From assembly GCA_936450465.1 (NCBI GenBank), contig OW388292.1, positions 25,202,652 to 25,266,651 on the forward strand: a DNA stretch of 64,000 nt, in the 5' to 3' direction. Numbering within the stretch: position 1 is the stretch's first letter; the number at the start of each line of letters is the position of its first letter. Source of the stretch: Gibbula magus. Lineage: Eukaryota; Mollusca; Gastropoda; Trochida; Trochidae. The position numbers and the translations under genes were made by a program. Of the stretch, positions 11,457-26,400 are shown one piece after another. Under the pieces are notes generated by a model that had not been told where the DNA came from, ran no database searches, and worked only from the letters and a program-made list of their open reading frames with translations.

Positions 11457-14400
11457 GTGTAACAATGTTACACTGGGAGATTATAGTAGATAGTCAACAA
11501 AAGTAACAATGTGACATTGGGAGAGTAAAAAGTCAACAAATGTAATATTGTTACATCTATATATATAGATAGATATAGATATATAGTGATAAAATGTAAC
11601 ATTGTTCCATTGATATAGTATAATAAATAGTCAACAAATGTAGTATTGTTACATTGAGAAAGTTGTAGATCGTCAACAAATTTTACAATGTAACACTGGG
11701 AGAGTATAGTAAATAGTCAACAAATGTACTATTTTTACATTGAGAGAGTATACTAAATAGTCAACAAATGTAATATTGTTACATTGATAGAATATAGTAA
11801 ATAGTCAACAAATGTAATATTGTTACATTGAGAGAGTATAGTAAATAGTCAAAAAATGTAATATTGTTACATTGAGAGAGTATACTAAATAGTCAACAAA
11901 TGTAATATTGTTACATTGAGAGAGTATACTATATAGCCAACAAATGTAATATTGTTACATTGAGAGAGTATACTAAATAGTCAACAAATGTAATATTGTT
12001 ACATTGATAGAGTATAGTAAATAGTCAACAAATTTAGTATTGTTACATTGAGAGAGTATAGTAAATAGTCAACAAATTTAGTATTGTTACATTGAGAGAG
12101 TATACTAAATAGTCAACAAATGTAATATTGTTACATTGATAGAATATAGTAAATAGCCAACAAATGTAATATTGTTACATTGAGAGAGTATACTAAATAG
12201 TCAACAAATGTAATATTGTTACATTGATAGAGTATAGTAAATAGTCAACAAATGTAATATTGTTACATTGATAGAGTATAGTAAATAGCCAACAAATTTA
12301 ATATTGTTACATTGAGAGAGTATAGTAAATAGTCAACAAATGTAATATTGTTACATTGAGAGAGTATACTAAATAGTCAATAAATGTAATATTGTTACAT
12401 TGATAGAGTATAGTAAATAGTCAACAAATGTAATATTGTTACATTGAGAGAGTATACTAAATAGTCAACAAATGTAATATTGTTACATTGATAGAGTATA
12501 GTAAATAGTCAACAAATTTAATATTGTTACATTGATAGAGTATAGTAAATAGTCAACAAATGTAATATTGTTACATTGAGAGAGTATACTAAATAGTCAA
12601 CAAATGTAATATTGTTACATTGATAGAGTATAGTAAATAGTCAACAAATTTAGTATTGTTACATTGATAGAGTATAGTAAATAGTCAACAAATTTAGTAT
12701 TGTTACATTGAGAGAGTATACTAAATAGTCAACAAATGTAATATTGTTACATTGATAGAATATAGTAAATAGCCAACAAATGTAATATTGTTACATTGAG
12801 AGAGTATACTAAATAGTCAACAAATGTAATATTGTTACATTGATAGAGTATAGTAAATAGTCAACAAATGTAATATTGTTACATTGATAGAGTATAGTAA
12901 ATAGCCAACAAATTTAATATTGTTACATTGAGAGAGTATAGTAAATAGTCAACAAATGTAATATTGTTACATTGAGAGAGTATACTAAATAGTCAATAAA
13001 TGTAATATTGTTACATTGATAGAGTATAGTAAATAGTCAACAAATGTAATATTGTTACATTGAGAGAGTATACTAAATAGTCAACAAATGTAATATTGTT
13101 ACATTGATAGAGTATAGTAAATAGTCAACAAATTTAATATTGTTACATTGAGAGAGTATAGTAAATAGTCAACAAATGTAATATTGTTACATTGAGAGAG
13201 TATACTAAATAGTCAACAAATGTAATATTGTTACATTGATAGAGTATAGTAAATAGTCAACAAATTTAATAATGTTACATTGAGAGAGTATAGTAAATAG
13301 TCAACAAATGTAATATTGTTACATTGATAGAGTATAGTAAATAGTCAACAAATGTAATATTGTTACATTGAGAGAATATAGTGAATAGACAACAAATTTA
13401 ATATTGTTACATTGAGAGAGTATAGTAAATAGTCAACAAATTTAATACTGTCATATTGAGAGAGTATACTAAATAGTCAACAAATGTAATATTGTTACAT
13501 TGAGAGAGTATACTAAATAGTCAACAAATGTAATATTGTTACATTGATAGAGTATAGTAAATAGCCAACAAATGTGATATTATTTCATTGAGAGAGTATA
13601 CTAAATAGTCAACAAATGTACTATTTTTACATTGAGAGAGTATACTAAATAGTCAACAAATGTAATATTGTTACATTGAGAGAGTATAGTAAATAGTCAA
13701 CAAATTTAATATTGTTACATTGAGAGAGTATAGTAAATAGTCAACAAATTTAATATTGTTACATTGAGAGAGTATACTAAATAGTCAACAAATGTAATAT
13801 TGTTACATTGAGAGAGTATACTAAATAGTCAACAAATGTAATATTGTTACATTGAGAGAGTATACTAAATAGTCAACAAATGTAATATTGTTACATTGAG
13901 AGAGTATACTAAATAGCCAACAAATGTAATATTGTTACATTGAGAGAGTATACTAAATAGTCAACAAATGTAATATTGTTACATTGATAGAGTATAGTAA
14001 ATAGTCAACAAATTTAGTATTGTTACATTGAGAGAGTATACTAAATAGTCAACAAATGTAATATTGTTACATTGATAGAATATAGTAAATAGCCAACAAA
14101 TGTAATATTGTTATATTGAGAGAGTATACTAAATAGTCAACAAATGTAATATTGTTACATTGATAGAGTATAGTAAATAGTCAACAAATTTAATATTGTT
14201 ACATTGAGAGAGTATACTAAATAGTCAACAAATGTAATATTGTTACATTGATAGAGTATAGTAAATAGCCAACAAATGTAATATTGTTACATTGAGAGAG
14301 TATAGTAAATAGTCAACAAATGTAATATTGTTACATTGATAGAGTATAGTAATTAGTCAACAAATTTAATATTGTTACATTGAGAGAGTATACTAAATAG

Positions 14401-17400
14401 TCAACAAATGTAATATTGTTACATTGATAGAGTATAGTAAATAGTCAACAAATTTAATATTGTTACATTGAGAGAGTATAGTAAATAGTCAACAAATGTA
14501 ATATTGTTACATTGATAGAGTATAGTAAATAGTCAACAAATGTAATATTGTTACATTGAGAGAATATAGTGAATAGTCAACAAATTTAATATTGTTACAT
14601 TGAGAGAGTATAGTAAATACTCAACAAATTTAATACTGTCACATTGAGAGAGTATACTAAATAGTCAACAAATGTAATATTGTTACATTGAGAGAGTATA
14701 CTAAATAGTCAACAAATGTAATATTGTTACATTGAGAGAGTACAGTAAATAGTCAACAAATGTAATATTGTTACATTGATAGAATATAGTAAATAGTCAA
14801 CAAATGTAATATTGTTACATTGAGAGAATATAGTGAATAGTCAACAAACGTAATAGTGTTACATTGAGAGAGTATACTAAATAGTCAACAAATGTAATAT
14901 TGTTACATTGATAGAGTATACTAAATAGTCAACAAATGTAATATTGTTACATTTGGAGAGTATACTAAATAGTCAACAAATGTAATATTGTTACATTGAG
15001 AGAGTATACTAAATAGTCAACAAATGTAATATTGTTACATTGAGAGAGTATACTAAATAGCCAACAAATGTAATATCGTTACATTCAGAGAGTATACTAA
15101 AAAGTCAACAAATGTAATATTGTTACATTGATAGAGTATAGTAAATAGCCAACAAATGTAATATCGTTACATTCAGAGAGTATACTAAATAGCCAACAAA
15201 TGTAATATTGTTACATTGATAGAGTATAGTAAATAGTCAACAAATTTAATATTGTTACATTGAGAGAGTATAGTAAATAGTCAACAAATGTAATATTGTT
15301 ACATTGATAGAGTATAGTAAATAGTCAACAAATGTAATATCGTTACATTCAGAGAGTATACTAAATAGCCAACAAATGTAATATTGTTACATTCAGAGAG
15401 TATACTAAATAGTCAACAAATGTAATATTGTTACATTGATAGAGTATAGTAAATAGTCAACAAATGTAATATCGTTACATTCAGAGAGTATACTAAATAG
15501 CCAACAAATGTAATATTGTTACATTGATAGAGTATACTAAATAGTCAACAAATGTAATATTGTTACATTGAGAGAATATAGTGAATAGTCAACAAATGTA
15601 ATATTGTTACATTGATAGAGTATAGTAAATAGTCAACAAATTTAATATTGTTACATTGAGAGAGTATACTAAATAGTCAACAAATGTAATATTGTTACAT
15701 TGAGAGAGTATACTAAATAGTCAACAAATGTAATATTGTTACATTGAGAGAGTATACTAAATAGTCAACAAATGTAATATAGTTACATTGAGAGAGTATA
15801 CTAAATAGCCAACAAATGTAATATTGTTACTTTGAGAGAGTATACTAAATAGTCAACAAATGTAATATTGTTACATTGAGAGAGTACAGTACATAGTCAA
15901 CAAATGTAATATTGTTACATTGATAGAATATAGTAAATAGTCAACAAATGTAATATTGTTACATTGAGAGAATATAGTGAATAGTCAACAAACGTAATAG
16001 TGTTACATTGAGAGAATATAGTGAATAGTCAACAAATGTAATGTTGTTACATTGAGAGAATATAGTAAATAGTCAACAAATGTAATATTGTTACATTGAT
16101 AGAGTATAGTAAATAGTCAACAAATTTAATATTGTTACATTGAGAGAGTATACTAAATAGTCAACAAATGTAATATTGTCACATTGAGAGAGTATACTAA
16201 ATAGTCAACAAATGTAATATTGTTACATTGAGAGAGTATACTAAATAGTCAACAAATGTAATATTGTTACATTGATAGAATATAGTAAATAGTCAACAAA
16301 TGTAATATTGTTACATTGAGAGAGTATAGTAAATAGTCAAAAAATGTAATATTGTTACATTGAGAGAGTATACTAAATAGTCAACAAATGTAATATTGTT
16401 ACATTGAGAGAGTATACTAAATAGCCAACAAATGTAATATTGTTACATTGAGAGAGTATACTAAATAGTCAACAAATGTAATATTGTTACATTGATAGAG
16501 TATAGTAAATAGTCAACAAATTTAGTATTGTTACATTGAGAGAGTATAGTAAATAGTCAACAAATTTAGTATTGTTACATTGAGAGAGTATACTAAATAG
16601 TCAACAAATGTAATATTGTTACATTGATAGAATATAGTAAATAGCCAACAAATGTAATATTGTTACATTGAGAGAGTATACTAAATAGTCAACAAATGTA
16701 ATATTGTTACATTGATAGAGTATAGTAAATAGTCAACAAATTTAATATTGTTACATTGAGAGAGTATACTAAATAGTCAACAAATGTAATATTGTTACAT
16801 TGATAGAGTATAGTAAATAGTCAACAAATTTAATATTGTTACATTGAGAGAGTATACTAAATAGTCAACAAATGTAATATTGTTACATTGATAGAGTATA
16901 GTAAATAGTCAACAAATTTAATATTGTTACATTGAGAGAGTATAGAAAATAATCAACAAATGTAATATTGTTACATTGAGAGAGTATACTAAATAGTCAA
17001 TAAATGTAATATTGTTACATTGATAGAGTATAGTAAATAGTCAACAAATGTAATATTGTTACATTGAGAGAGTATACTAAATAGTCAACAAATGTAATAT
17101 TGTTACATTGATAGAGTATAGTAAATAGTCAACAAATTTAATATTGTTACATTGAGAGAGTATAGTAAATAGTCAACAAATGTAATATTGTTACATTGAG
17201 AGAGTATACTAAATAGTCAACAAATGTAATATTGTTACATTGATAGAGTATAGTAAATAGTCAACAAATTTAATAATGTTACATTGAGAGAGTATAGTAA
17301 ATAGTCAACAAATGTAATATTGTTACATTGATAGAGTATAGTAAATAGTCAACAAATGTAATATTGTTACATTGAGAGAATATAGTGAATAGACAACAAA

Positions 17401-20400
17401 TTTAATATTGTTACATTGAGAGAGTATGGTAAATAGTCAACAAATTTAATACTGTCATATTGAGAGAGTATACTAAATAGTCAACAAATGTAATATTGTT
17501 ACATTGAGAGAGTATACTAAATAGTCAACAAATGTAATATTGTTACATTGATAGAGTATAGTAAATAGCCAACAAATGTGATATTGTTACATTGAGAGAG
17601 TATACTAAATAGTCAACAAATGTACTATTTTTACATTGAGAGAGTATACTAAATAGTCAACAAATGTAATATTGTTACATTGATAGAATATAGTAAATAG
17701 TCAACAAATTTAATATTGTTACATTGAGAGAGTATAGTAAATAGTCAACAAATTTAATATTGTTACATTGAGAGAGTATACTAAATAGTCAACAAATGTA
17801 ATATTGTTACATTGAGAGAGTATACTAAATAGTCAACAAATGTAATATTGTTACATTGAGAGAGTATACTAAATAGCCAACAAATGTAATATTGTTACAT
17901 TGAGAGAGTATACTAAATAGTCAACAAATGTAATATTGTTACATTGATAGAGTATAGTAAATAGTCAACAAATTTAGTATTGTTACATTGAGAGAGTATA
18001 CTAAATAGTCAACAAATGTAATATTGTTACATTGATAGAATATAGTAAATAGCCAACAAATGTAATATTGTTATATTGAGAGAGTATACTAAATAGTCAA
18101 CAAATGTAATATTGTTACATTGATAGAGTATAGTAAATAGTCAACAAATTTAATATTGTTACATTGAGAGAGTATACTAAATAGTCAACAAATGTAATAT
18201 TGTTACATTGATAGAGTATAGTAAATAGCCAACAAATGTAATATTGTTACATTGAGAGAGTATAGTAAATAGTCAACAAATGTAATATTGTTACATTGAT
18301 AAAGTATAGTAATTAGTCTACAAATTTAATATTGTTACATTGAGAGAGTATAGTAAATAGTCAACAAATGTAATATTGTTACATTGATAGAGTATAGTAA
18401 ATAGTCAACAAATGTAATATTGTTACATTGATAGAGTATAGTAAAAAGTCAACAAATGTAATATTGTTACATTGAGAGAGTATAGTAAATACTCAACAAA
18501 TTTAATACTGTCACATTGAGAGAGTATACTAAATAGTCAACAAATGTAATATTGTTACATTGAGAGAGTATACTAAATAGTCAACAAATGTAATATTGTT
18601 ACATTGAGAGAGTACAGTAAATAGTCAACAAATGTAATATTGTTACATTGATAGAATATAGTAAATAGTCAACAAATGTAATATTGTTACATTGAGAGAA
18701 TATAGTAAATAGTCAACAAATGTAATATTGTTACATTGAGAGAATATAGTGAATAGTCAACAAACGTAATAATGTTACATTGAGAGAGTATACTAAATAG
18801 TCAACAAATGTAATATTGTTACATTGATAGAGTATACTAAATAGTCAACAAATGTAATATTGTTACATTTGGAGAGTATACTAAATAGTCAACAAATGTA
18901 ATATTGTTACATTGAGAGAGTATACTAAATAGTCAACAAATGTAATATTGTTACATTGAGAGAGTATACTAAATAGTCAACAAATGTAATATTGTTACAT
19001 TGATAGAGTATAGTAAATAGTCAACAAATTTAATATTGTTACATTGAGAGAGTATAGTAAATAGTCAACAAATGTAATATTGTTACATTGAGAGAGTATA
19101 CTAAATAGTCAATAAATGTAATATTGTTACATTGATAGAGTATAGTAAATAGTCAACAAATGTAATATTGTTACATTGAGAGAGTATACTAAATAGTCAA
19201 CAAATGTAATATTGTTACATTGATAGAGTATAGTAAATAGTCAACAAATTTAATATTGTTACATTGAGAGAGTATAGTAAATAGTCAACAAATGTAATAT
19301 TGTTACATTGAGAGAGTATACTAAATAGTCAACAAATGTAATATTGTTACATTGATAGAGTATAGTAAATAGTCAACAAATTTAATAATGTTACATTGAG
19401 AGAGTATAGTAAATAGTCAACAAATGTAATATTGTTACATTGAGAGAATATAGTGAATAGACAACAAATTTAATATTGTTACATTGAGAGAGTATAGTAA
19501 ATAGTCAACAAATTTAATACTGTCATATTGAGAGAGTATACTAAATAGTCAACAAATGTAATATTGTTACATTGAGAGAGTATACTAAATAGTCAACAAA
19601 TGTAATATTGTTACATTGATAGAGTATAGTAAATAGCCAACAAATGTGATATTGTTACATTGAGAGAGTATACTAAATAGTCAACAAATGTACTATTTTT
19701 ACATTGAGAGAGTATACTAAATAGTCAACAAATGTAATATTGTTACATTGATAGAATATAGTAAATAGTCAACAAATTTAATATTGTTACATTGAGAGAG
19801 TATAGTAAATAGTCAACAAATTTAATATTGTTACATTGAGAGAGTATACTAAATAGTCAACAAATGTAATATTGTTACATTGAGAGAGTATACTAAATAG
19901 TCAACAAATGTAATATTGTTACATTGAGAGAGTATACTAAATAGTCAACAAATGTAATATTGTTACATTGAGAGAGTATACTAAATAGTCAACAAATGTA
20001 ATATTGTTACATTGATAGAGTATAGTAAATAGTCAACAAATTTAGTATTGTTACATTGAGAGAGTATACTAAATAGTCAACAAATGTAATATTGTTACAT
20101 TGATAGAATATAGTAAATAGCCAACAAATGTAATATTGTTATATTGAGAGAGTATACTAAATAGTCAACAAATGTAATATTGTTACATTGATAGAGTATA
20201 GTAAATAGTCAACAAATTTAATATTGTTACATTGAGAGAGTATACTAAATAGTCAACAAATGTAATATTGTTACATTGATAGAGTATAGTAAATAGCCAA
20301 CAAATGTAATATTGTTACATTGAGAGAGTATAGTAAATAGTCAACAAATGTAATATTGTTACATTGATAAAGTATAGTAATTAGTCTACAAATTTAATAT

Positions 20401-23400
20401 TGTTACATTGAGAGAGTATAGTAAATAGTCAACAAATGTAATATTGTTACATTGATAGAGTATAGTAAATAGTCAACAAATGTAATATTGTTACATTGAG
20501 AGAATATAGTGAATAGTCAACAAATTTAATATTGTTACATTGAGAGAGTATAGTAAATACTCAACAAATTTAATACTGTCACATTGAGAGAGTATACTAA
20601 ATAGTCAACAAATGTAATATTGTTACATTGAGAGAGTATACTAAATAGTCAACAAATGTAATATTGTTACATTGAGAGAGTACAGTAAATAGTCAACAAA
20701 TGTAATATTGTTACATTGATAGAATATAGTAAATAGTCAACAAATGTAATATTGTTACATTGAGAGAATATAGTGAATAGTCAACAAACGTAATAGTGTT
20801 ACATTGAGAGAGTATACTAAATAGTCAACAAATGTAATATTGTTACATTGATAGAGTATACTAAATAGTCAACAAATGTAATATTGTTACATTTGGAGAG
20901 TATACTAAATAGTCAACAAATGTAATATTGTTACATTGAGAGAGTATACTAAATAGTCAACAAATGTAATATTGTTACATTGAGAGAGTATACTAAATAG
21001 CCAACAAATGTAATATCGTTATATTCAGAGAGTATACTAAATAGTCAACAAATGTAATATTGTTACATTGATAGAGTATACTAAATAGTCAACAAATTTA
21101 ATATTGTTACATTGAGAGAGTATAGTAAATAGTCAACAAATGTAATATTGTTACATTGATAGAGTATAGTAAATAGTCAACAAATGTAATATTGTTACAT
21201 TGAGAGAATATAGTGAATAGTCAACAAATGTAATATTGTTACATTGAGAGAATATAGTAAATAGTCAACAAATGTAATATTGTTACATTGAGAGAGTATA
21301 CTAAATAGTCAACAAATGTAATATTGTTACATTGAGATTGTATACTAAATAGTCAACAAATGTAATATAGTTACATTGAGAGAGTATACTAAATAGCCAA
21401 CAAATGTGATATTGTTACTTTGAGAGAGTATACTAAATAGTCAACAAATGTAATATTGTTACATTGAGAGAGTACAGTACATAGTCAACAAATGTAATAT
21501 TGTTACATTGATAGAATATAGTAAATAGTCAACAAATGTAATATTGTTACATTGAGAGAATATAGTGAATAGTCAACAAACGTAATAGTGTTACATTGAG
21601 AGAGTATACTAAATAGTCAACAAATGTAATATTGTTACATTAAGAGAGTATACTAAATAGTCAACAAATGTAATATTGTTACATTGATAGAGTATAGTAA
21701 ATAGTCAACAAATTTAATATTGTTACATTGAGAGAGTATACTAAATAGTCAACAAATGTAATATTGTTACATTTGGAGAGTATACTAAATAGTCAACAAA
21801 TGTAATATTGTTACATTGAGAGAGTATACTAAATAGTCAACAAATGTAATATTGTTACATTGAGAGAGTATACTAAATAGCCAACAAATGTAATATTGTT
21901 ACATTGAGAGAGTATACTAAATAGTCAACAAATGTAATATTGTTACATTGATAGAGTATAGTAAATAGTCAACAAATTTAATATTGTTACATTGAGAGAG
22001 TATACTAAATAGTCAACAAATGTAATATTGTTACATTGATAGAGTATAGTAAATAGTCAACAAATGTAATATTGTTACATTGAGAGAATATAGTGAATAG
22101 TCAACAAATGTAATATTGTTACATTGAGAGAGTATAGTAAATAGTCAACAAATTTAATACTGTCACATTGAGAGAGTATAGTAAATAGTCAACAAATGTA
22201 ATATTGTTACATTGAGAGAGTATACTAAATTGTCAACAAATGTAATATTGTTACATTGGGAGAGTTAAAAATAGATATCAAATGTAATACTGTTACATTG
22301 ATAGAATATAGGAAATAGCCAACAAATGTAATATTGTTACATTGAGAGAGTACAGTAAATAGTGATCAAATATAACAGTGTTACATTTAGAGAATATAGT
22401 CAATAGCCAACAAATGTAATATTGTTACATTAAGAGAGCATACTAAATAGTCAACAAAAATAATATTGTTACATTGAGAGAATATAGTGAATAGTCAACA
22501 AACGTAATAGTGTTACATTGAGAGAGTATACTAAATAGTCAACAAATGTAATATTGTTACATTAAGAGAGTATACTAAATAGTCAACAAATGTAATATTG
22601 TTACATTGAGAGAGTATAGTAAATAGTCAACAAATGTAATATTGTTACATTGAGAGAGTATACTAAATAGCCAACAAATGTAATATTGTTACATTGAGAG
22701 AGTATACTAAATAGTCAACAAATGTAATATTGTTACATTGAGAGAGTATACTAAATAGTCAACAAATGTAATATTGTTACATTTGGAGAGTATACTAAAT
22801 AGTCAACAAATGTAATATTGTTACATTGAGAGAGTATACTAAATAGTCAACAAATGTAATATTGTTACATTGAGAGAGTATACTAAATAGCCAACAAATG
22901 TAATATTGTTACATTCAGAGAGTATACTAAATAGTCAACAAATGTAATATTGTTACATTGATAGAATATAGTGAATAGTCAACAAACGTATTAGTGTTAC
23001 ATTGAGAGAGTATACTAAATAGTCAACAAATGTAATATTGTTACATTGATAGAGTATACTAAATAGTCAACAAATGTAATATTGTTACATTTGGAGAGTA
23101 TACTAAATAGTCAACAAATGTAATATTGTTACATTGAGAGAGTATACTAAATAGTCAACAAATGTAATATTGTTACATTGAGAGAGTATACTAAATAGCC
23201 AACAAATGTAATATTGTTACATTCAGAGAGTATACTAAATAGTCAACAAATGTAATATTGTTACATTGATAGAGTATAATAAATAGTCAACAAATTTAAT
23301 ATTGTTACATTGAGAGAGTATAGTAAATAGTCAACAAATGTAATATTGTTACATTGATAGAGTATAGTAAATAGTCAACAAATGTAATATTGTTACATTG

Positions 23401-26400
23401 AGAGAATATAGTGAATAGTCAACAAACGTAATATTGTTACATTGAGAGAATATAGTAAATAGCCAACAAATGTAATATTGTTACATTGAGAGAGTATACT
23501 AAATAGCCAACAAATGTAATATTGTTACATTGAGAGAGTACAGTAAATAGTGATCAAATATAACAGTGTTACATTTAGAGAATATAGTCAATAGCCAACA
23601 AATGTAATATTGTTACATTAAGAGAGTATACTAAATAGTCAACAAAAATAATATTGTTACATTGAGAGAATATAGTGAATAGTCAACAAACGTAATAGTG
23701 TTACATTGAGAGAGTATACTAAATAGTCAACAAATGTAATATTGTTACATTAAGAGAGTATACTAAATAGTCAACAAATGTAATATTGTTACATTGAGAG
23801 AGTATAGTAAATAGTCAACAAATGTAATATTGTTACATTGAGAGAGTACACTAAATAGCCAACAAATGTAATATTGTTACATTGAGAGAGTATACTAAAT
23901 AGTCAACAAATGTAATATTGTTACATTGATAGAATATAGTGAATAGTCAACAAACGTAATAGTGTTACATTGAGAGAGTATACTAAATAGTCAACAAATG
24001 TAATATTGTTACATTGATAGAGTATACTAAATAGTCAACAAATGTAATATTGTTACATTTGGAGAGTATACTAAATAGTCAACAAATGTAATATTGTTAC
24101 ATTGAGAGAGTATACTAAATAGTCAACAAATGTAATATTGTTACATTGAGAGAGTATACTAAATAGCCAACAAATGTAATATTGTTACATTCAGAGAGTA
24201 TACTAAATAGTCAACAAATGTAATATTGTTACATTGACAGAGTATAGTAAATAGTCAACAAATTTAATATTGTTACATTGAGAGAGTATAGTAAATAGTC
24301 AACAAATGTAGTATTGTTACATTGATAGAGTATAGTAAATAGTCAACAAATGTAATATTGTTACATTGAGAGAATATAGTGAATAGTCAACAAACGTAAT
24401 ATTGTTACATTGAGAGAATATAGTAAATAGCCAACAAATGTAATATTGTAACATTGAGAGAGTATACTAAATAGTCAACAAATGTAATATTGTTACATTG
24501 ATAGAGTATAGTAAATAGTCAACAAATTTAATATTGTTACATTGAGAGAGTATACTAAATAGTCAACAAATGTAATATTGTTACATTGAGAGAGTATACT
24601 AAATAGCCAACAAACGTATTAGTGTTACATTGAGAGAGTATACTAAATAGTCAACAAATGTAATATTGTTACATTGATAGAGTATACTAAATAGTCAACA
24701 AATGTAATATTGTTACATTTGGAGAGTATACTAAATAGTCAACAAATGTAATATTGTTACATTGAGAGAGTATACTAAATAGCCAACAAATGTAATATTG
24801 TTACATTGAGAGAGTATACTAAATAGCCAACAAATGTAATATTGTTACATTCAGAGAGTATACTAAATAGTCAACAAATGTAATATTGTTACATTGATAG
24901 AGTATAGTAAATAGTCAACAAATTTAATATTGTTACATTGAGAGAGTATAGTAAATAGTCAACAAATGTAATATTGTTACATTGATAGAGTATAGTAAAT
25001 AGTCAACAAATGTAATATTGTTACATTGAGAGAATATAGTGAATAGTCAACAAACGTAATATTGTTACATTGAGAGAATATAGTAAATAGCCAACAAATG
25101 TAATATTGTTACATTGAGAGAGTATACTAAATAGCCAACAAATGTAATATTGTTACATTGAGAGAGTACAGTAAATAGTGATCAAATATAACAGTGTTAC
25201 ATTTAGAGAATATAGTCAATAGCCAACAAATGTAATATTGTTACATTAAGAGAGTATACTAAATAGTCAACAAAAATAATATTGTTACATTGAGAGAATA
25301 TAGTGAATAGTCAACAAACGTAATAGTGTTACATTGAGAGAGTATACTAAATAGTCAACAAATGTAATATTGTTACATTAAGAGAGTATACTAAATAGTC
25401 AACAAATGTAATATTGTTACATTGAGAGAGTATAGTAAATAGTCAACAAATGTAATATTGTTACATTGAGAGAGTATACTAAATAGCCAACAAATGTAAT
25501 ATTGTTACATTGAGAGAGTATACTAAATAGTCAACAAATGTAATATTGTTACATTGATAGAATATAGTGAATAGTCAACAAACGTAATAGTGTTACATTG
25601 AGAGAGTATACTAAATAGTCAACAAATGTAATATTGTTACATTGATAGAGTATACTAAATAGTCAACAAATTTAATATTGTTACATTTGGAGAGTATACT
25701 AAATAGTCAACAAATGTAATATTGTTACATTGAGAGAGTATACTAAATAGTCAACAAATGTAATATTGTTACATTGAGAGAGTATACTAAATAGCCAACA
25801 AATGTAATATTGTTACATTCAGAGAGTATACTAAATAGTCAACAAATGTAATATTGTTACATTGACAGAGTATAGTAAATAGTCAACAAATTTAATATTG
25901 TTACATTGAGAGAGTATAGTAAATAGTCAACAAATGTAATATTGTTACATTGATAGAGTATAGTAAATAGTCAACAAATGTAATATTGTTACATTGAGAG
26001 AATATAGTGAATAGTCAACAAACGTAATATTGTTACATTGAGAGAATATAGTAAATAGCCAACAAATGTAATATTGTAACATTGAGAGAGTATACTAAAT
26101 AGTCAACAAATGTAATATTGTTACATTGATAGAGTATAGTAAATAGTCAACAAATTTAATATTGTTACATTGAGAGAGTATACTAAATAGTCAACAAATG
26201 TAATATTGTTACATTGAGAGAGTATACTAAATAGCCAACAAATGTAATATTGTTACATTGAGAGAGTATACTAAATAGTCAACAAATGTAATATTGTTAC
26301 ATTGAGAGAGTACAGTAAATAGTCAACAAATGTAATATTGTTACATTGATAGAATATAGTAAATAGTCAACAAATGTAATATTGTTACATTGAGAGAATA

